The position numbers and the translations under genes are program-made. A DNA stretch of 64,000 nucleotides from Epiperipatus broadwayi (lineage: Eukaryota; Onychophora; Udeonychophora; Euonychophora; Peripatidae): contig JAQFVV010012394.1 in the NCBI GenBank assembly GCA_028023455.1, positions 29,723,010 through 29,787,009 on the forward strand, given 5' to 3'. The notes under the pieces are model-generated. The model was not told the DNA's origin and ran no database searches. It worked only from the letters and a program-made list of their open reading frames with translations. This document shows positions 1 to 12,872 of this stretch, in pieces (the first letter of the stretch is position 1; every line of letters starts with the position of its first letter).

Positions 1-418
1 ATCCCTATTTAACCTTAGGCTAAAGGTTCGCAGCCAAAACTGGCATCACTTCATCTGATATATCGATGTATTCAATGTAATACGGAATACGGCAGCACCA
101 AAAAGATTAGAAGACATTGACTCTCATCAGATAGGAATATTACATCTATCTAACAAGAAGAACAATAAAAAAAAACTCCATAGAAAGGAACTGCATTCTC
201 TGTCTTATAATTCCTTCCATAGGCAAACGGGTGAGTGCGGGGTATATATAAATGATTCTGCCAGTAGCGAATCTCCGACTACATCTACTAACTACATCAA
301 TATATCCAATCCATTGACCCCAATTTAACAACGGCACAAATAACCTAAGATTACCCTCCCCTAATATAACTTTACAAATCTATACAGCCATTCATGCCCG
401 ACTTAAGTTTAACATTTA
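1..418 (+). pseudogene. Diverged copy of the Cys-containing module found inverted at 61184-61647
   Basis: Read on the plus strand, this segment matches the reverse complement of 61184-61647 along its whole length, with scattered substitutions and small indels; I judged this by eye. Shared landmarks are ATCCCT.TTTAACCTTAGGC at the start, GATGTATTCAATG in the middle, and TCCAATCCATTGACCC followed by AACCTAAGATTA near the end. Fragments of the same peptide are readable in different frames (HLIYRCIQC; then FHRQTGECGVY and NYINISNPLTP), but several stops and frameshifts interrupt them, so this copy is not translatable as it stands. The function of the module is unknown. It may be a decayed gene copy or a dispersed repeat. 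The window begins inside it, so its 5' extent is not known. Confidence 0.55.
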
Positions 419-2280
419 TATAATTAATTTAATGGAAAACAAAAATCATGATAAAACTTAAAGAACAAAAAATAAATAAATAAATGGAAATGATTTTATA
501 TATATATAAAGAAAATACATCAAATAAAATTATTAATAAATTAAGTTGGTCAGATAGGATAATATTGCAATCATTTAAATATGGAAAGTTTTAATTTAAT
601 GTTCATTATTTATAAAGTTCTTATGGTTTAAAACAGTTCATCTTTATCCGTTGCTTGCCATGAACGTGAATTCCCACGCCGTCCTAAGATTGGTATTCTG
701 TTGGCTGATTTATTTATCCATCTGGAGGTTTTTGCTTTAACTGGTCCTCAATGTAGAAAAACGATAGTTCATTTCTATTTCTTTCTTAGCAAAACTGAAG
801 GGATTGAAGAGTGTGTCTTTTTCAATCCCTTCTCCTTCACTTCCGCACTAACACATATAGTCACATCATAATAATAATTAATCCCTAATAATTTTCAAAC
901 TTGTCCTTTTATATTTACTTGAAGGATTGAATTTACATTACGTCATCGATGCGATGGTCCTTTCGCTGAGGTCCGATTCCATAGGGATTTCTTTTTATTT
1001 GCTAAAAGTTTCTATTGTTTTCCTATCTGACCAATGTTTTTACATTTGAATGCCCAAGGCTAGTTTACATAACTAATTAACACAATCATTTCCATTTCTG
1101 ATTAATTAATGTGTTTTCCAAGATTAAAGATATATTTTTATCTCTAAATCTTAAGTTTTTGTTTTTAAAATACCTTTCTATTTTTAATAAAGTTTTATTT
1201 TAATATTTTTTTTTTTCTGTGCGATTTATATATACGAGTTTAAGATGATATTTAATTTCGATTTTTAAATTCTTAAAGAAAATGTTTAAATGCGAACTTC
1301 TTATTTTAACTTCATGTTTAATAATAAAAAAACAATGTAACGTACGTATGTGCCCGTTACAATATATATATATATGTAAAAATACAGAACCATTATAAAA
1401 TATTATATATAAAAAAAATGTTAATGGTAAATAATATGGCCGTAAACATTAAGTTTAAAAAATTTGAAATTCAGTTAAAGCTGATGAGGATCGCCATGTA
1501 ATCGAAAGTGCTACAAAAGAATTTAAACTATAATATTGTATTTACCGTTAAAATTTATATATATATGGACTAACAGATCTAGCATATATCTCAGATATAA
1601 ATACACAGTTATTTATGGTTGGTTTTTTTATGAGATTGCCCAATTTTGACCAGTGAACAAAATGCTATTAATAAATTTTCCAGCACCTCTGTGATTACTA
1701 GATTGATAGGCCAATACAAGGTGTTACAGATATTGCATTGATTAAGAAATTTAATTAAATATATAGGCATGGAAAAGATTAATAATACCTGTTGGTTGTT
1801 TAGTCAGAACCAGAAATTACAAATTACATAATTATAAATATTTGTCTTAAAATTCTTCAATCATGTGGTGTTAAAAATGAATAAGAAATGGATTCTCCCA
1901 TAAAAGAATCGTCTAAGGCTGTGTATAAATAAGACTGTATAGCATTTGGAATGTAATAGATTACACACTTATTTGAAATTTTACTAGATCTGCTAATCCA
2001 TATATACATCCAGGTTAGTTAATGAAAATTGTCATTTTGCATCAATTTAGCAATGGATACTTAGTTAACAGCAATATGTTAATTTGACAAATCTGAAAAT
2101 TATGAGTACAATGTTGGAAAAATGCTATATTTCAGTTTATTACATAATAAAGCTTGTTTTATTCAAACCTCAATTGGTTTATAGATGTGAATGCATGATT
2201 GCAGCTCATATATACATACAATACAAATAATTTCAATCTACTGTCAAGGCATTGTTTTATGATAAAGATGGATACCCAGC
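419..2280. other. AT-rich stretch without a recognisable gene
   Basis: Mostly AT-rich sequence with short (TA)n runs near 1360 and 1558. A less AT-rich patch at about 650-760 contains short open frames on both strands (plus: RPKIGILLADLF; minus: NRIPILGRRGNSRSW). It loosely resembles 60560-60615, but I cannot assign it. Nothing else is supported. Confidence 0.5.
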
Positions 2281-2580
2281 TTTATTTATGGCCTAAGAAA
2301 TATCTGAAGAAGAGTGGCAAATAGTACAATTTGAAACATTGTGGAATCTACTAACCTAGTATTGTCTATTTGGGTGTTATTACTAACAGTTCTTTGTATT
2401 TGGAAAAGTAGATAATAATACCATCATAAAATTATGTATCTTCTAATCTGTGTTGTCTATTTGTGTGATAATACTTATAATTGTTTACATATAAAAAAAT
2501 TTAAATAAAGTTTAAAATTTTCTAGATATTTAACATTTAATGATATATGGTAAAAATAGTCCAAACATATTGTCACAATA
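2281..2580 (+). mobile_element. SINE-like repeat, body and 3' tail (copy 1)
   Basis: The segment shares a core (CTGAAGAAGAGTGGCAAATA, then GAAACATTGTGG) with the SINE at 4523-4760. It also shares a 3' part (TCTGTGTTGTCTATTTGTGTG, then TTTAAATAAAGTTTA and a tail resembling GATGATGGAAATAGTCC) with 24785-24925. The tRNA-like head is not recognisable here, so this is a 5'-truncated or decayed copy. It is one of three copies in the window. Confidence 0.5.
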
Positions 2581-2631
2581 TGATCATGTGTTCACATACA
2601 TATAAAATAATAAAATGGGGGTAGAGGAGTA

Positions 2632-2771
2632 AAGAACATTCCATCAAATAGCAAAATGTAATATATATATATATGATCACTAGATGGAGATTTACCAATA
2701 TAAGAACATTCCATCAAATAGCAAAATGTAATATATATATATATGATCACTAGATGGAGATTTACCAATAG
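2632..2771. repeat. Perfect 70-bp tandem duplication in a foldback arm
   Basis: Two consecutive units of 70 bp appear identical by eye. Each contains AACATTCCATCAAATAGC, a (TA)n run and TGATCACTAGATGGAG. The second unit continues into a single arm (to about 2830) of the foldback family seen complete at 17641-18245 (CACTAGATGGAG, then AACAAGCTTT, GAGA.AGAATTCA). The lack of divergence means the duplication is recent, or was kept uniform by gene conversion. Confidence 0.8.
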
Positions 2772-2832
2772 CTCCTAACAAGCTTTTGTTTACATAAACA
2801 CCAAGAGAGATAGAATTCAATATAAATAAAAA
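2772..2832. mobile_element. Single arm of foldback family F2
   Basis: The stretch CTCCTAACAAGCTTTTG through GAGAGATAGAATTCA corresponds to the outer arm of the foldback at 17641-18245. The opposite arm is missing, so this is a solo arm or truncated copy. Confidence 0.5.
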
Positions 2833-3174
2833 TATAAATATAAAAGATATATATGTAGATAAGAAATGTGTTTATTTAGTCTAAAGCATTGACTTCAGGC
2901 TATTAAAAATAAAAGGAACAACTGTATTATTTCATTGAAATTTTTTTTAACTTAACAGTATTTTATTGGCCAAGTAAATTAAAGTTTTACAACTTTTTAT
3001 TGATCAATTAACAAAATCAGCAGTAAAATACATTCATCTTTTAATATTATATTTGCTTTAGTTTCATTTGTAAAAAGTATATTAATAATTTGGCATATTA
3101 TAAAAGTGAACAAAAGTTTTTTCAAAAATAAATTTCTATTTATAATTATAAAAATATTTGATAGTGGAAGACCT

Positions 3175-3640
3175 AAAAAGAAAGTTTATAACAAATTAGA
3201 AAGTGTTGCAGATGTCATTGACTTCTTTCTCAGTTTACATTAGTGTAAATAATTTTTTACTAAAATGTTACAATTTTTTTAAAATAATTATATTTTCAGC
3301 ATATTTTACCAAAATACATTATAATATTTAAATAAATGTCAGAAAAATACTCTAAAATACTTATTTTTGTTTGAAAATCAAATAAAGAGCTTGGAACAAT
3401 GAAAATTATAGACAGGTGTCAAAATTGTTGTTAGCACTGGTTTCTTTTTCAATTTACATTCATGTAAAAGTAAAGAATTTTTTACTAAAACCCTATTACT
3501 TTTCTAAAATAATTATATTTTCAGCATATTTTAAGACAATAATTTATAATATGTACAAAAAATAATAAAAAACCACTCTAAAACATACATTTTCATTTTG
3601 AAAATCAAAACAAAAAAGTTGGAGCAGTGAAAATTATTGA
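3175..3640. repeat. Two diverged tandem units, about 228 bp each
   Basis: GAAAATTATAGACAGG at 3401 recurs as GAAAATTATTGACAGG at 3629, and TTTTCAGCATATTTTA recurs about 225 bp apart, as do GTTTACATTAGTGTAAA and its variant ATTTACATTCATGTAAA. The period is about 228 bp. Each unit contains the short palindrome TTTACATnnnTGTAAA. No coding content is seen. Confidence 0.7.
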
Positions 3641-4522
3641 CAGGCACTCTTCTTTTAGTTGAAATGTGAACCAACCAATCAGGATTTAGGAAAGCCTGCC
3701 TTCTCCCATTGTTATAGCTTCTCACATCAATATTATTGACTTTTTTACTTGGAAAATAATTCTAGAGAGGGCAGCATCTTAAAGTATGTTTTAAGCTTTA
3801 AAATAAGTATAAAAACACTATGGTAATGCAAAAACTAATGGTTTTCGAGTGACTTGAAACCATGTATGCTAATTCACAGTTGTTTCTTGGAAAGTGTTAA
3901 TAACTACATTTTCATGCTTAAATAAATTCAAATATTGTAAATTGAAAAAGCTATATTATTTTGGTTAAAAAAAGAATAATAACATATTTGCTTTAATATA
4001 ATAATACTATACTATTAAGATTATAATTTTAATAAAGGTTATACTTCATTAATAATAGAATATGAATACCTATAAAGAAGAATATTTTGTTACCAATGAA
4101 ATTATTTTTTTGTTTATACAGCATAAAACTGCAAAGAATTATGTTTCTTGGAAAATATGAAAATAATTATATTTTTAAAAACAAATGAACAATAAAAATA
4201 TGTTTTGTAATTTGAATAAAATGATTTTGTCCATTTAATCACAAAAGAGATTAAAATCTAAAGATAGATATAGAAAACAAAACTTGTTTTAATTAAAAGT
4301 AAAGGAAATAATATGCATTGGAATAGGAGCATGCACTATATTTTGATTTAAGCCTTTCTTTCATAGATCATAAAAATACTTCATAAAACAATTCCATCTG
4401 AATACATTACTAGGACAAATTGCAATCAGATTCTAAAGAATATTTTTACCCTTACATATAACAATGCCAATTTCATTTTGTCTGATAACAGGAAAATTGC
4501 TCTTTAATATGATTATCAATTG

Positions 4523-4760
4523 CTGGATGGCTCAGTTGGGTAGAGCATTACCTTAAAATTCAATACTCAAGAATATAAAGGTCCATGTTTGAATCCCATG
4601 CTAGTGCTGTCACTGGTCAGGCCAGTAATACCTGAAGAAGAGGGGAGAATAATATTTCTCAAAACATTGCGCATGAGTGTATTTGGAATATTTAAATAAT
4701 GTCAAATGTTTCTAAAGACATTCAATACACATATTAGATGATGGAAATAATCCAATATAA
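4523..4760 (+). mobile_element. SINE with tRNA-Lys-like head
   Basis: The first ~85 bp look like a tRNA. The A box is TGGCTCAGTTGG followed by GTAGAGCAT, the start of tRNA-Lys. The B box is GTTTGAATCCC, about 45 bp downstream. The pol III promoter is thus internal. The body follows (CTGAAGAAGAGGGGAGAATA, then CAAAACATTGCGC), and the 3' tail is ATTTAAATAATGTC then GATGATGGAAATAATCC. Body and tail recur at 2281-2580, and the tail alone at 24785-24925, as expected of a dispersed tRNA-derived SINE. The anticodon arm no longer pairs well, so this is not a working tRNA gene. Confidence 0.7.
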
Positions 4761-4854
4761 AACTACAATTAGAACACCACCATCACAAACCTTCAGGAAA
4801 ACACTGTATATATCATAGCATTCAAATTTATTTACTAAAAACATAGATCCTATG

Positions 4855-5346
4855 AAATTAAAGAAAAAAGATTTTACCTGTTCAGCAGATATACCTTACT
4901 GATTTTTATAACAGAACAATAATGCTATGTTGAGTACAGAGGAAATTCTCAAACTCAAACACAAGACAGAGACTTTATAAAGAGAAGAATACTCATCTTC
5001 TCTTTAACCTAAATTTTGATTTATATAGGCCAATCTGAAGCATCTTCATTTGAGAGAGTGATAATAATACTCTGTTCACTTTTACACACATTACTCTATG
5101 TAAAAAAGTAATGGATATAACAGTAAACAGAGTAACATCTTTACTCTTTCCTTCCAAGAGGTTTAGATTGGCTATATAATTCAGAATTTAGATTAAAGAT
5201 AAGGCATCTGCTCTTATCTTTATAAAGTCTCTAGCTTGTGTTTGGGTTTGAGAGTTTTCTCTGTACTCAATATACCATTGCTGAACTATTATAAATATCA
5301 GTAAGATGCATGTGTTGAAAAGGTGAAATCCTTTTTCTTTAACTGT
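4855..5346. mobile_element. Foldback (palindromic) element F6
   Basis: The left arm from ATTAAAGAAAAAAGATTTTACC, through TTGAGTACAGAG, to GGCCAATCTGAAGC is repeated in reverse complement on the right (GATTGGCTATATAA, CTCTGTACTCAA, GGTGAAATCCTTTTTC). Arms are about 230 bp with scattered mismatches, joining near 5100. It has no coding capacity and looks like a non-autonomous DNA element with long inverted repeats. Confidence 0.75.
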
Positions 5347-6180
5347 ATATATTGTAATTAAACCAAGCATTAATAATTGTCAAGACTGAAACTTATTATT
5401 AGCAGTGATCTTAGTTTACAAACCCATCGAGCTGTTTACCATTTCAAATATTAATTTAAATTAAATACTAATAATTTTAATTGCATGATATGATTTTTAC
5501 TGGCGATCAAGCATATAATGTACATCAATATAAATACTTCACAGAATCAGAATGCATTATTGGTAATGTGACTGTTCCATGAAGTATTTATATTCCTGTA
5601 TGATACAGGCTTAATCAGTGGTAAAAATAATTTATATGCGCTTAAAAATATTAGTATCATACATCATGTATGTTATTGGATATGTTATCTATTCATATAT
5701 CTATTGGTCTATGGTGATGAATGCTTAATCTGATCAAGATAAGTAGTTCAAGAAGTTGAGATACAACTTATTCATTTATAGAAAGTTTTAGACTCAAGTT
5801 AACCAAAAAAAGTGGTTAAGTTTAAAAATGGTAGTGCTACATAGGAACATTAAGAAGTTATAAAAAGGACCAAGGAGTACTGTTATAAAATTTGAGTAAA
5901 TAAACAATATTTCACTCTTAAGCATTTCAGCTGAGACTAAACTTTTAGCACAACAGATATAGATGAAGTATATTGAAAGATATTTCAGCAATGAATAGAT
6001 GACATGGTAATAATAAGAAGATATAAAAATATATAAGAGGATCCAAAACTTTCTACAGCATGATTTTAAAAAGTGTTTGTGTATTAAACTGAGGAGTTAA
6101 GGAAGAAATGAAATTATTGGTATTTTGATTGTATGAGCAAATAATGTTTTAGAGCTTCATAACATATTACATACTTTAAC
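5347..6180. other. AT-rich stretch with one small palindrome
   Basis: At 5528-5594 ATAAATACTTCACAGAA pairs with TTCCATGAAGTATTTAT. The same inverted terminal sequence, TAAATACTTCATGGAACAGT, recurs at 52180, so this may be a tiny member of a second miniature inverted-repeat family. Otherwise I see nothing. Confidence 0.45.
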
Positions 6181-6189
6181 CGAAACACA

Positions 6190-6690
6190 GGTATATTATA
6201 TAACTATGTCTATATATGTAATATATAGGGTATATGAGCACATAGTTTCATACCACCCACTACTCTCCACTCTATCTCATAACACTGATACACTTGAACA
6301 CATATATGTCGAAAAGATAAATAATCACCAATACACGTATTTCATGCTAAATCAGCAATCATCAGTTGGTCCAGATTACCATCTCCACACACATATATGC
6401 TATAAGTGCTCAGATATATATTAAGATAGCCAATCTTCATACTTTAATAGACAGGCTTCAATCCACTCTACACTCCAACTCTTCAACCGTCCACCCAATT
6501 GAAAATCTGATAATGAAACGCTCAAAGGCCACCCTGAGGCCGAGATTCTTGTCACACCCATGTTGACCTAAGGTCAATCTGACCACTCATGTACAGAACA
6601 TAATCCATTTAATAGTGTTATGAAATAGAGTGGAGAGTAGTGGGTAGTGTGAAAATCTTTGCTCATATGCCCTATATATTACATACTTTA
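6190..6690 (-). mobile_element. Foldback family F4, copy 1
   Basis: The ends carry TATATATGTAATATATAGGG and its reverse complement near 6670. The interior (ACACTTGAACACATATATG, CATCAGTTGGTCCAGATTAC, GGTCAATCTGAC) is the reverse complement of 38940-39630. A fragment also sits at 16910-17030. Open frames through it (6206-6424, 6366-6566) are repeat sequence, not genes. Confidence 0.65.
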
Positions 6691-8034
6691 AATAAAAACA
6701 AACTAATCTTAAAGATAAACGCTAAAAGGATTAAATCGCTTTCGTTGTTTTTGACGTCACATAACGCAGTGGAAGATAGTTACATCCGTTATTTACATAT
6801 ATATAGACCTGAATTTTGAATACTTTATGAAAAAGAAAATTGTGATTTCAAACCGCAATCAAATAAACAAGAAATAACAAGGAAGGATCAAAAACAAAAT
6901 AAAAATAACAAACAGATATTATTGAGTCTTTGAAAAATTTAGGCAGAAATAGAATTAGGTCTGGTTGTATTGCTGGAAGAAATAACAGTAGATGGACTGA
7001 TGTAAATCAATCATGGTTAAAAATACGGAGAAAAGAGAAAGATTGTAATAAAACAAATATGTTTGTATGTTATTAAATCACAAAATCAAATTATGAAATA
7101 CGTTTTTTTAAAATAAATGTAAAAAAAAAAAAAAATTCTAATTTATGATTTTTTTTTTAAATGTAAATTTAAATAACCGTAAAATTCTTAATGACATTTA
7201 AGTTATTCACTCGTTTTTTTCTCTTCTGAAAATCAATCTTAAATTTGAATAATAACCGTGATAATAATTTTTAAATCAAAATATAAAATTAGACTGTCTG
7301 ATTACGCTTTATCGATCATGTGATGGTACATTTAACTTTCTTCTCTGGGAATAATTTTTGTTATAACTAAACATAAATGTTACAAATTCTTTATTTCTAA
7401 TTTTTCTCTTTCTTTCTATATATATATTATTACAATTTGATTTACATTAATGATTATTACTAATTATTTATTTATCAAACTAGAAAGTAACCTTAACCCA
7501 GGTCTTAACTTTAAGTCTCTGTTAAAGATATCTTTACTTATGTTTCGAGAATGTATAGAGAAATGGAGGCTAATTTACGCAAATCAAATGTGTAACGCTA
7601 AGAATATAAGGCTATTCCATAGAATAAACGTATTTGAATAAAATTATGCAAATTTTTTTGAAGTGGAGAACTTTATAAAGCTTGAATACAGTTTGTGTGT
7701 ATTAATTACCACATTGTTTATATTAGATATTGCTAATTTTATTAATTACTTGCAACTTTCAAAGCTATTTTTCTTTTACCCACAAATGATGCCTAGCGAT
7801 AATTGGCAATGGCTGACGTTTGCTGCAGAGCAATACTACATTAATCTGTCAAACCTATTACATTTAATCCATTTAGCTATCTATATTGCACTTTTAATTT
7901 ATATATCTTATACTATTGAAACACATTAATTTTTTTGTTTTAAATGAAACTTTTTTTCTTCTAGATTTTAAACAATAGGTATATTTCTTGACTAGTTATT
8001 TTAATTCTATTATAAAGTTTCTTTCTTAAACCAC
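6691..8034. other. AT-rich stretch without a recognisable gene
   Basis: It contains poly-A and poly-T runs near 7120-7160. Two short frames at 7450-7641 and 7663-7929 (the second hydrophobic, 88 codons) have AT-driven composition and no features I recognise, so I do not call them genes. Confidence 0.45.
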
Positions 8035-9110
8035 TAAACATCACATGCATCACCATTCTTTATGCTTACACAAGCTGTTTGCACAGAGGGTAACCTTTCC
8101 ATACAGTAGTGTCACCCAGTGCAAGCCAGGGTAATGATTGGGTGCAGGATCACTTGTGCCTAAAATCCATATCTAGTGCCTACTCATCCAATATCCCCCA
8201 GACTAGTTTCTAGATTGTGGCCTTCATCAGTGAGGAGCCTTGGATATGAGAGCACTACACATATATCTTAGGATCTAATGCAACCCTCCATCAGCCACCT
8301 TTTACTTTATTAGCTAACTATAAAGCTTTGAATCCAAATGAAAACACAATAATGTTTTCAATTCAAGCTCATTAGCTTGTATTGGCATGTAGATCTGACC
8401 TCAATTCAGCATCCAAACTTTTTGTTGTCTTTGGTTTTTTAATAACCACAGACATCATAAACCTATTGGGCAGGATTGGTATTAAATCACTAAACATCAC
8501 ATGATCACTATTCTTTATGCCCACTGATGAAAACCACAAGCTAGAAACTAGTCTAGGGATATTGGATGAATAGACACTAGATAGAGATTTTGTGCACATA
8601 TTTTCCTGCATCAATTTATTGCTTTGGCTTGCATTAAATGGTACTACTGCATGAAGAGTTTAGCCTCTGTGTAAACATCTCATATAAGGATAAAGAATGG
8701 TGATCATATGGTGTTTAGTGATTTAATACCAATAATGCCCAATAGGATTATGGGGACTGTGGTTACTGAAAGACATCAAAAAGTATGGATGCTGAACTGA
8801 ATTTAGATATATATGACTATACAAGCTAATGAGCTTCAATTGAAAACATTATTGTGTTTTCATTTTGGACTCAAAGCTTTATAGTTAGCTAATAAGGTAA
8901 AAGGTAGCTGCTGGAGGGTTGCATTAGATCCTAAGATCTAGATGGAGTGCTCTCCTATACAAGGCTTCTCATTGATGAAAGCCACAAGCTAGAAACTAAT
9001 CAGAGGATATTGGATGAGTAGGCACTAGATAGGAATTTTATGCACAAACCTTCCTGCATCCATTGATTACTCTGGCTTGCACTGAAGGATGCTACTGTCC
9101 ACTGTGTAAG
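8035..9110. mobile_element. Large foldback element F1
   Basis: The arms are about 420 bp: 8103-8520 on the left and the reverse complement at 8690-9100 on the right. Shared landmarks are TCTAGTGCCTACTCATCCAA, TTAGGATCTAATGCAACCC, AACTATAAAGCTTTGA and the terminal-type motif AAACATCACATGATCAC. The central 8521-8689 is itself a copy of the outer right arm (CCACAAGCTAGAAACTAGTC and onward), so the element is a palindrome with an extra half-arm at its centre. There is no intact protein frame. Smaller members sharing AAACATCACATGATCACC occur at 10322, 14393, 37346 and 40318. Confidence 0.75.
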
Positions 9111-9225
9111 TTTTTTTTATTGTTACAGCCAATAACAAGTTAGTTGTGAATATTCTTTCCACTAGAATGAGTCAAGTAAGACATTTTTCGTCTATGTTTG
9201 GTGTATATTAGAGATTAACACACAG

Positions 9226-9230
9226 GTGTG

Positions 9231-9268
<38 letters not shown>
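9226..9268. repeat. (CA)n(TA)n microsatellite
   Basis: A CACACA run passes directly into a TATATA run. The same CA-to-TA arrangement recurs at 41384 and 44562. Confidence 0.9.
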
Positions 9269-12200
9269 ACACAATGGAAATTTATGGAAAAGGAGATATG
9301 GAAGGGAAAATCAGATAAATTTGCTACACATACATGTATTAATATAGACAAAAAGCAGTGCCAATGATGATAATCATCATCACAAGACAAACAACTTTAC
9401 TTTCAGTAATTGGAATAAACAAAAAGAAACTTAGTTAAGTGAATAAATTACCACGAGTGAATAGCCTGTTAATATTAGTCAGATATGTTCTAAGTGAGGA
9501 TTCCAGCTATCACTTGGTTTTCAGGAGTTGTCTTTTTCTCTTTGATTAAACTAAAGAGCCATTGGCCTTTCTAAACATACGATAATCTAGCTTTATTAAA
9601 ACACTTTAATGTATTATATAATTCAATAAACTAATAATCAGGAGAACCCATAAATAAGGAGATGAATAATTATTCAAAAAATAATTTCATTAACAATACA
9701 TTCAATCTTTTATGTTGTTTTAGATCCAATTAACACTAGGAAGTATTTGAATGGGTTTATTGCTCTCAGGGTTCATAAGAACTTCTAGCAATGGAAAAAG
9801 AGCACTGTATTCGATTCTAAGATCCCACATTCCAGAATGTGACATTCTAACATTGTGCTAAATTCTTGTTGGGTAGAGACGTTATAAAAAATAAATTGTC
9901 ATGAAGTATAAAACCTTCCTTTTTTATGTCATTGTTTTTCCCCTAAATTAACTATTTCACTGCGAATTGTAATTTACCTCAGACTGGTGCTATTGTTTAA
10001 TTTTGCAGCAGATGAGACACTTTGTATGACCTTTAAAATGTATATCTGATATACTGCGATAAATACTTTTAAATTATGAGGATATATTATACATTTTAGT
10101 TTTCATTTTTATTAATAAACGTCAGGAATTGTCATCAGAATATTAAGATATATAGTTTGGAAATTAAATGATATAATAGAATTTGTTTAAAATAGTGTCT
10201 CTTATTCATATTTTATTTGTTGAACAAAAATTATGCTATTTATTTTTATGTTGAATTATCAATCATTTAAAATTGGGTTTATTTAATAGATACAACATAT
10301 ATTTATATAATTATACAATTAAACCACTAAACATTACATGATCCATTGATTGCTCTTGTTAGCACAAGATGGCACCTCTATATGGAGAGTTTTGCTGTAT
10401 AATTATACAATGTTTTAAGAAGGATTTAAACACACATTTTTTAAAAAAAGTTTTTTGCTAATGTAAAAGAATAAGACTTATTTTTTTAATTCCTTAAATA
10501 AATTTCTGACTTCCACATGTTTTTAGAAAGATTAGAATTTACATTAATAGAAAGAAAAAATATTTGTATAACTATCATAAAAAGTAAATCTTGTGTTTTT
10601 ATTTCTTAAAAAAATACATTTTTAACTTTTGAAATTTTTTAGTTCTTTTAGTAGTATTAAAAATTAATTTTAGTAATAAATTTGCTAAAAAAATAGTTAT
10701 ATTTGGTTAAAAATATCAAAAACTGAAGATAATATTTATATAAATTAAAATTTTCACACTATTCTGATTATTAATCTATTTTAATAACTATTTATTACTT
10801 ATACGCCATTAAGCATTAACTTGCTTATAATATTTTATCGTTTAAGAATATTTGGGGCTTGTTAAATAGGAAAATAATATTTCCCTCTTCTATATTTGAC
10901 ATCCTAATTTGCTAAGATTTTACGTACGTTGCTGAGTGGATTAATATTTTGTCATGACGTTACGCATGATATTATTATTTTATTTAAGCTTAAATCAGTA
11001 CATTAAAAACGTTTAAGACTTAAGCTACATTCGCATTGTTTACTTATGATAGCATTCTCAAGATTTTGTATTTTGCTTTGTCATATTTATTCCTCCGGAA
11101 GTCCAGGATTTTATTCATTTAACTTGTCTTAGAATGAGATTTGGTAGCTCCGATCTCAGAATAAACATTAATTTGTTAAAGTTCTTCATTGGATAACATT
11201 GGCAAACGTACTATAGAACCTTACTACTCGTCTCTTTGAATACCGCCTTGTTATAAATACAAGCGATCTCTTATATGATGAAGCTTTTAGTCTAAAGACG
11301 GACATAAACTCCACTTTTAACGCTATCATTATAGTCAGCACTGCGAGTTCTTTTATGTGTAGTTCTCATATTATCTATAAGACGTGGCGCACTGATGTTT
11401 GTAAACCACTCATTTAATAATTAGTCGAATATTTTAGGATTGTCACAGTAAAGCTTATTTAGGCTAACCTATTCCTCATTTATACAGGCCCAGATATGCT
11501 CATGAACGATAAATTATTTAACTGCCATATCAAGAGTAAAACTCTCTTTGGAGATGAATTTATAAACGTCCTTTATCATTACTTAAAGTAATGATCATAG
11601 CATTGATAACATTAATTTATTATTATTTATAGCTCATTAGCGTACTAAATCAGTTGCCTATATGCAAAGTAGTAACTGTATTAAATCTGTGCTGTTTTCT
11701 AATGTAAATTAAAATTGTTTATATTCATTAAATTATTGTGTTAATAATTACTCATGCATTGTGTCTTACTAAATCTCACTCATTAAATCCCATTTAATCT
11801 TTATAATAGTGTTAGTAATATTTAGAAGTTATAACTGATTATTTTAAATGGACATTTATCTCTGGGTTGTTCTGTCTTTGCTCATTCTGGATGGATACTA
11901 TTTTTATAATTCATGTTTCTTTTGCAATGCTAGCTGTGTGCAATTTATTTAAATTTATAGATTTTCCCCTTACATAAGATATTTGATTGAGCCAAAATTT
12001 AATATTATTTATTCATACTAATTACCCTGTAGATCTCATATTTCTCCCTGTGTCTCTGGGACCGGAATGAATAAAATTTCATCTGTTATCATCAGAAGTG
12101 TTGTTTATAATGTTATAGTTTTAGAGAAGAGCAAATAGGGCAGAATTCATGATTGCTCCTGACCTGTGTATCTCGGGCATGAGTGGATTTAGGGTACTTT

Positions 12201-12550
12201 TGCTTAGATTCTAAACCTTGTTAAATGAACATACAATTCTGACTGGTACACCGGATACATTTAAGTGAATTTGAATAGCAGGAGATATATTTGTAAAGAT
12301 AGAATTATGCAAAAGATGAAAGAATGTTAATATGGAGAAAGAACAAGGAGCATATACAAAAACTAATAGTGAACTAAGGAAAAAAAAACAGATTTAGCAA
12401 AAGAAAAATCATTGGAATAAAAAATACAGAAAAACAGAAGTGCTTAAATAGATAAAAATATATGATCTGGTATTTGATAGCATTAGAAATATCATTTGGT
12501 AAAAAAAAAGGCTAATAAGTGAAACAGCTAATAAGACTTGAAAGAGATTA
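9269..12550. other. AT-rich stretch with one small F1-type insertion
   Basis: At 10322-10402 a short repeat (CACTAAACATTACATGATCC to TATGGAGAGTTTTGC) belongs to the F1 terminal-motif family. From 10450 to 12300 I find no convincing exon, RNA gene or transposon, only AT-rich sequence with short runs. Confidence 0.4.
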
Positions 12551-12559
12551 ACTGATAGC

Positions 12560-12872
12560 CATTATATGTTGAAAAATGACAAGAATATCTTCGATGATCT
12601 ATGTAGAAAATAAAATAATTTAATTAATTATGAACTTGAAAATAGAGATGATGTTGAAGTAAATGACCAAGATATGGAAATATTGTCAGTTGAAGTAATA
12701 AAGTGGATTGATCAAAAAAAAAAGGGTAATGTTATCATATTTGATACAATACCTATACAATTTTTGAAAGAAATCGGAAAAATTACTATGAAGAAAATAG
12801 TTGGACTTTTCAATTTGATATATAATAGGGAAATGTGGCCTGAAGATTTTTTTGAGAATTTTTATATGTGAG
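12560..12872 (+). mobile_element. LINE fragment: linker and first part of the reverse transcriptase
   Basis: A 65-codon open frame at 12674-12871 has the layout of the region just before reverse-transcriptase block 1 of animal APE-type LINEs. DDVEVNDQDME and LSVEVIKWI are followed by a degenerate KxGxxxxxDxIPxxFLKEIG, then KKIVGLFNLIYN and MWPEDF. In intact family members this WPEDF motif leads into the catalytic domain. Here the similarity stops at about 12872. Upstream sequence (12300-12560) probably belongs to the same copy but is full of stops. The copy is dead and truncated at both ends. It is closer to the variant at 62460-63490 than to the copies at 23.4 and 56.5 kb, but this is a judgement by eye. 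Confidence 0.65.

Noticed and set aside
7450-7929. Two consecutive short open frames, the second hydrophobic
   Set aside because: Composition is what AT-rich DNA gives by chance; no motif, splice site or duplicate supports a gene.
8372-8614. 80-codon minus-strand frame
   Set aside because: Lies across an arm and the centre of foldback F1.
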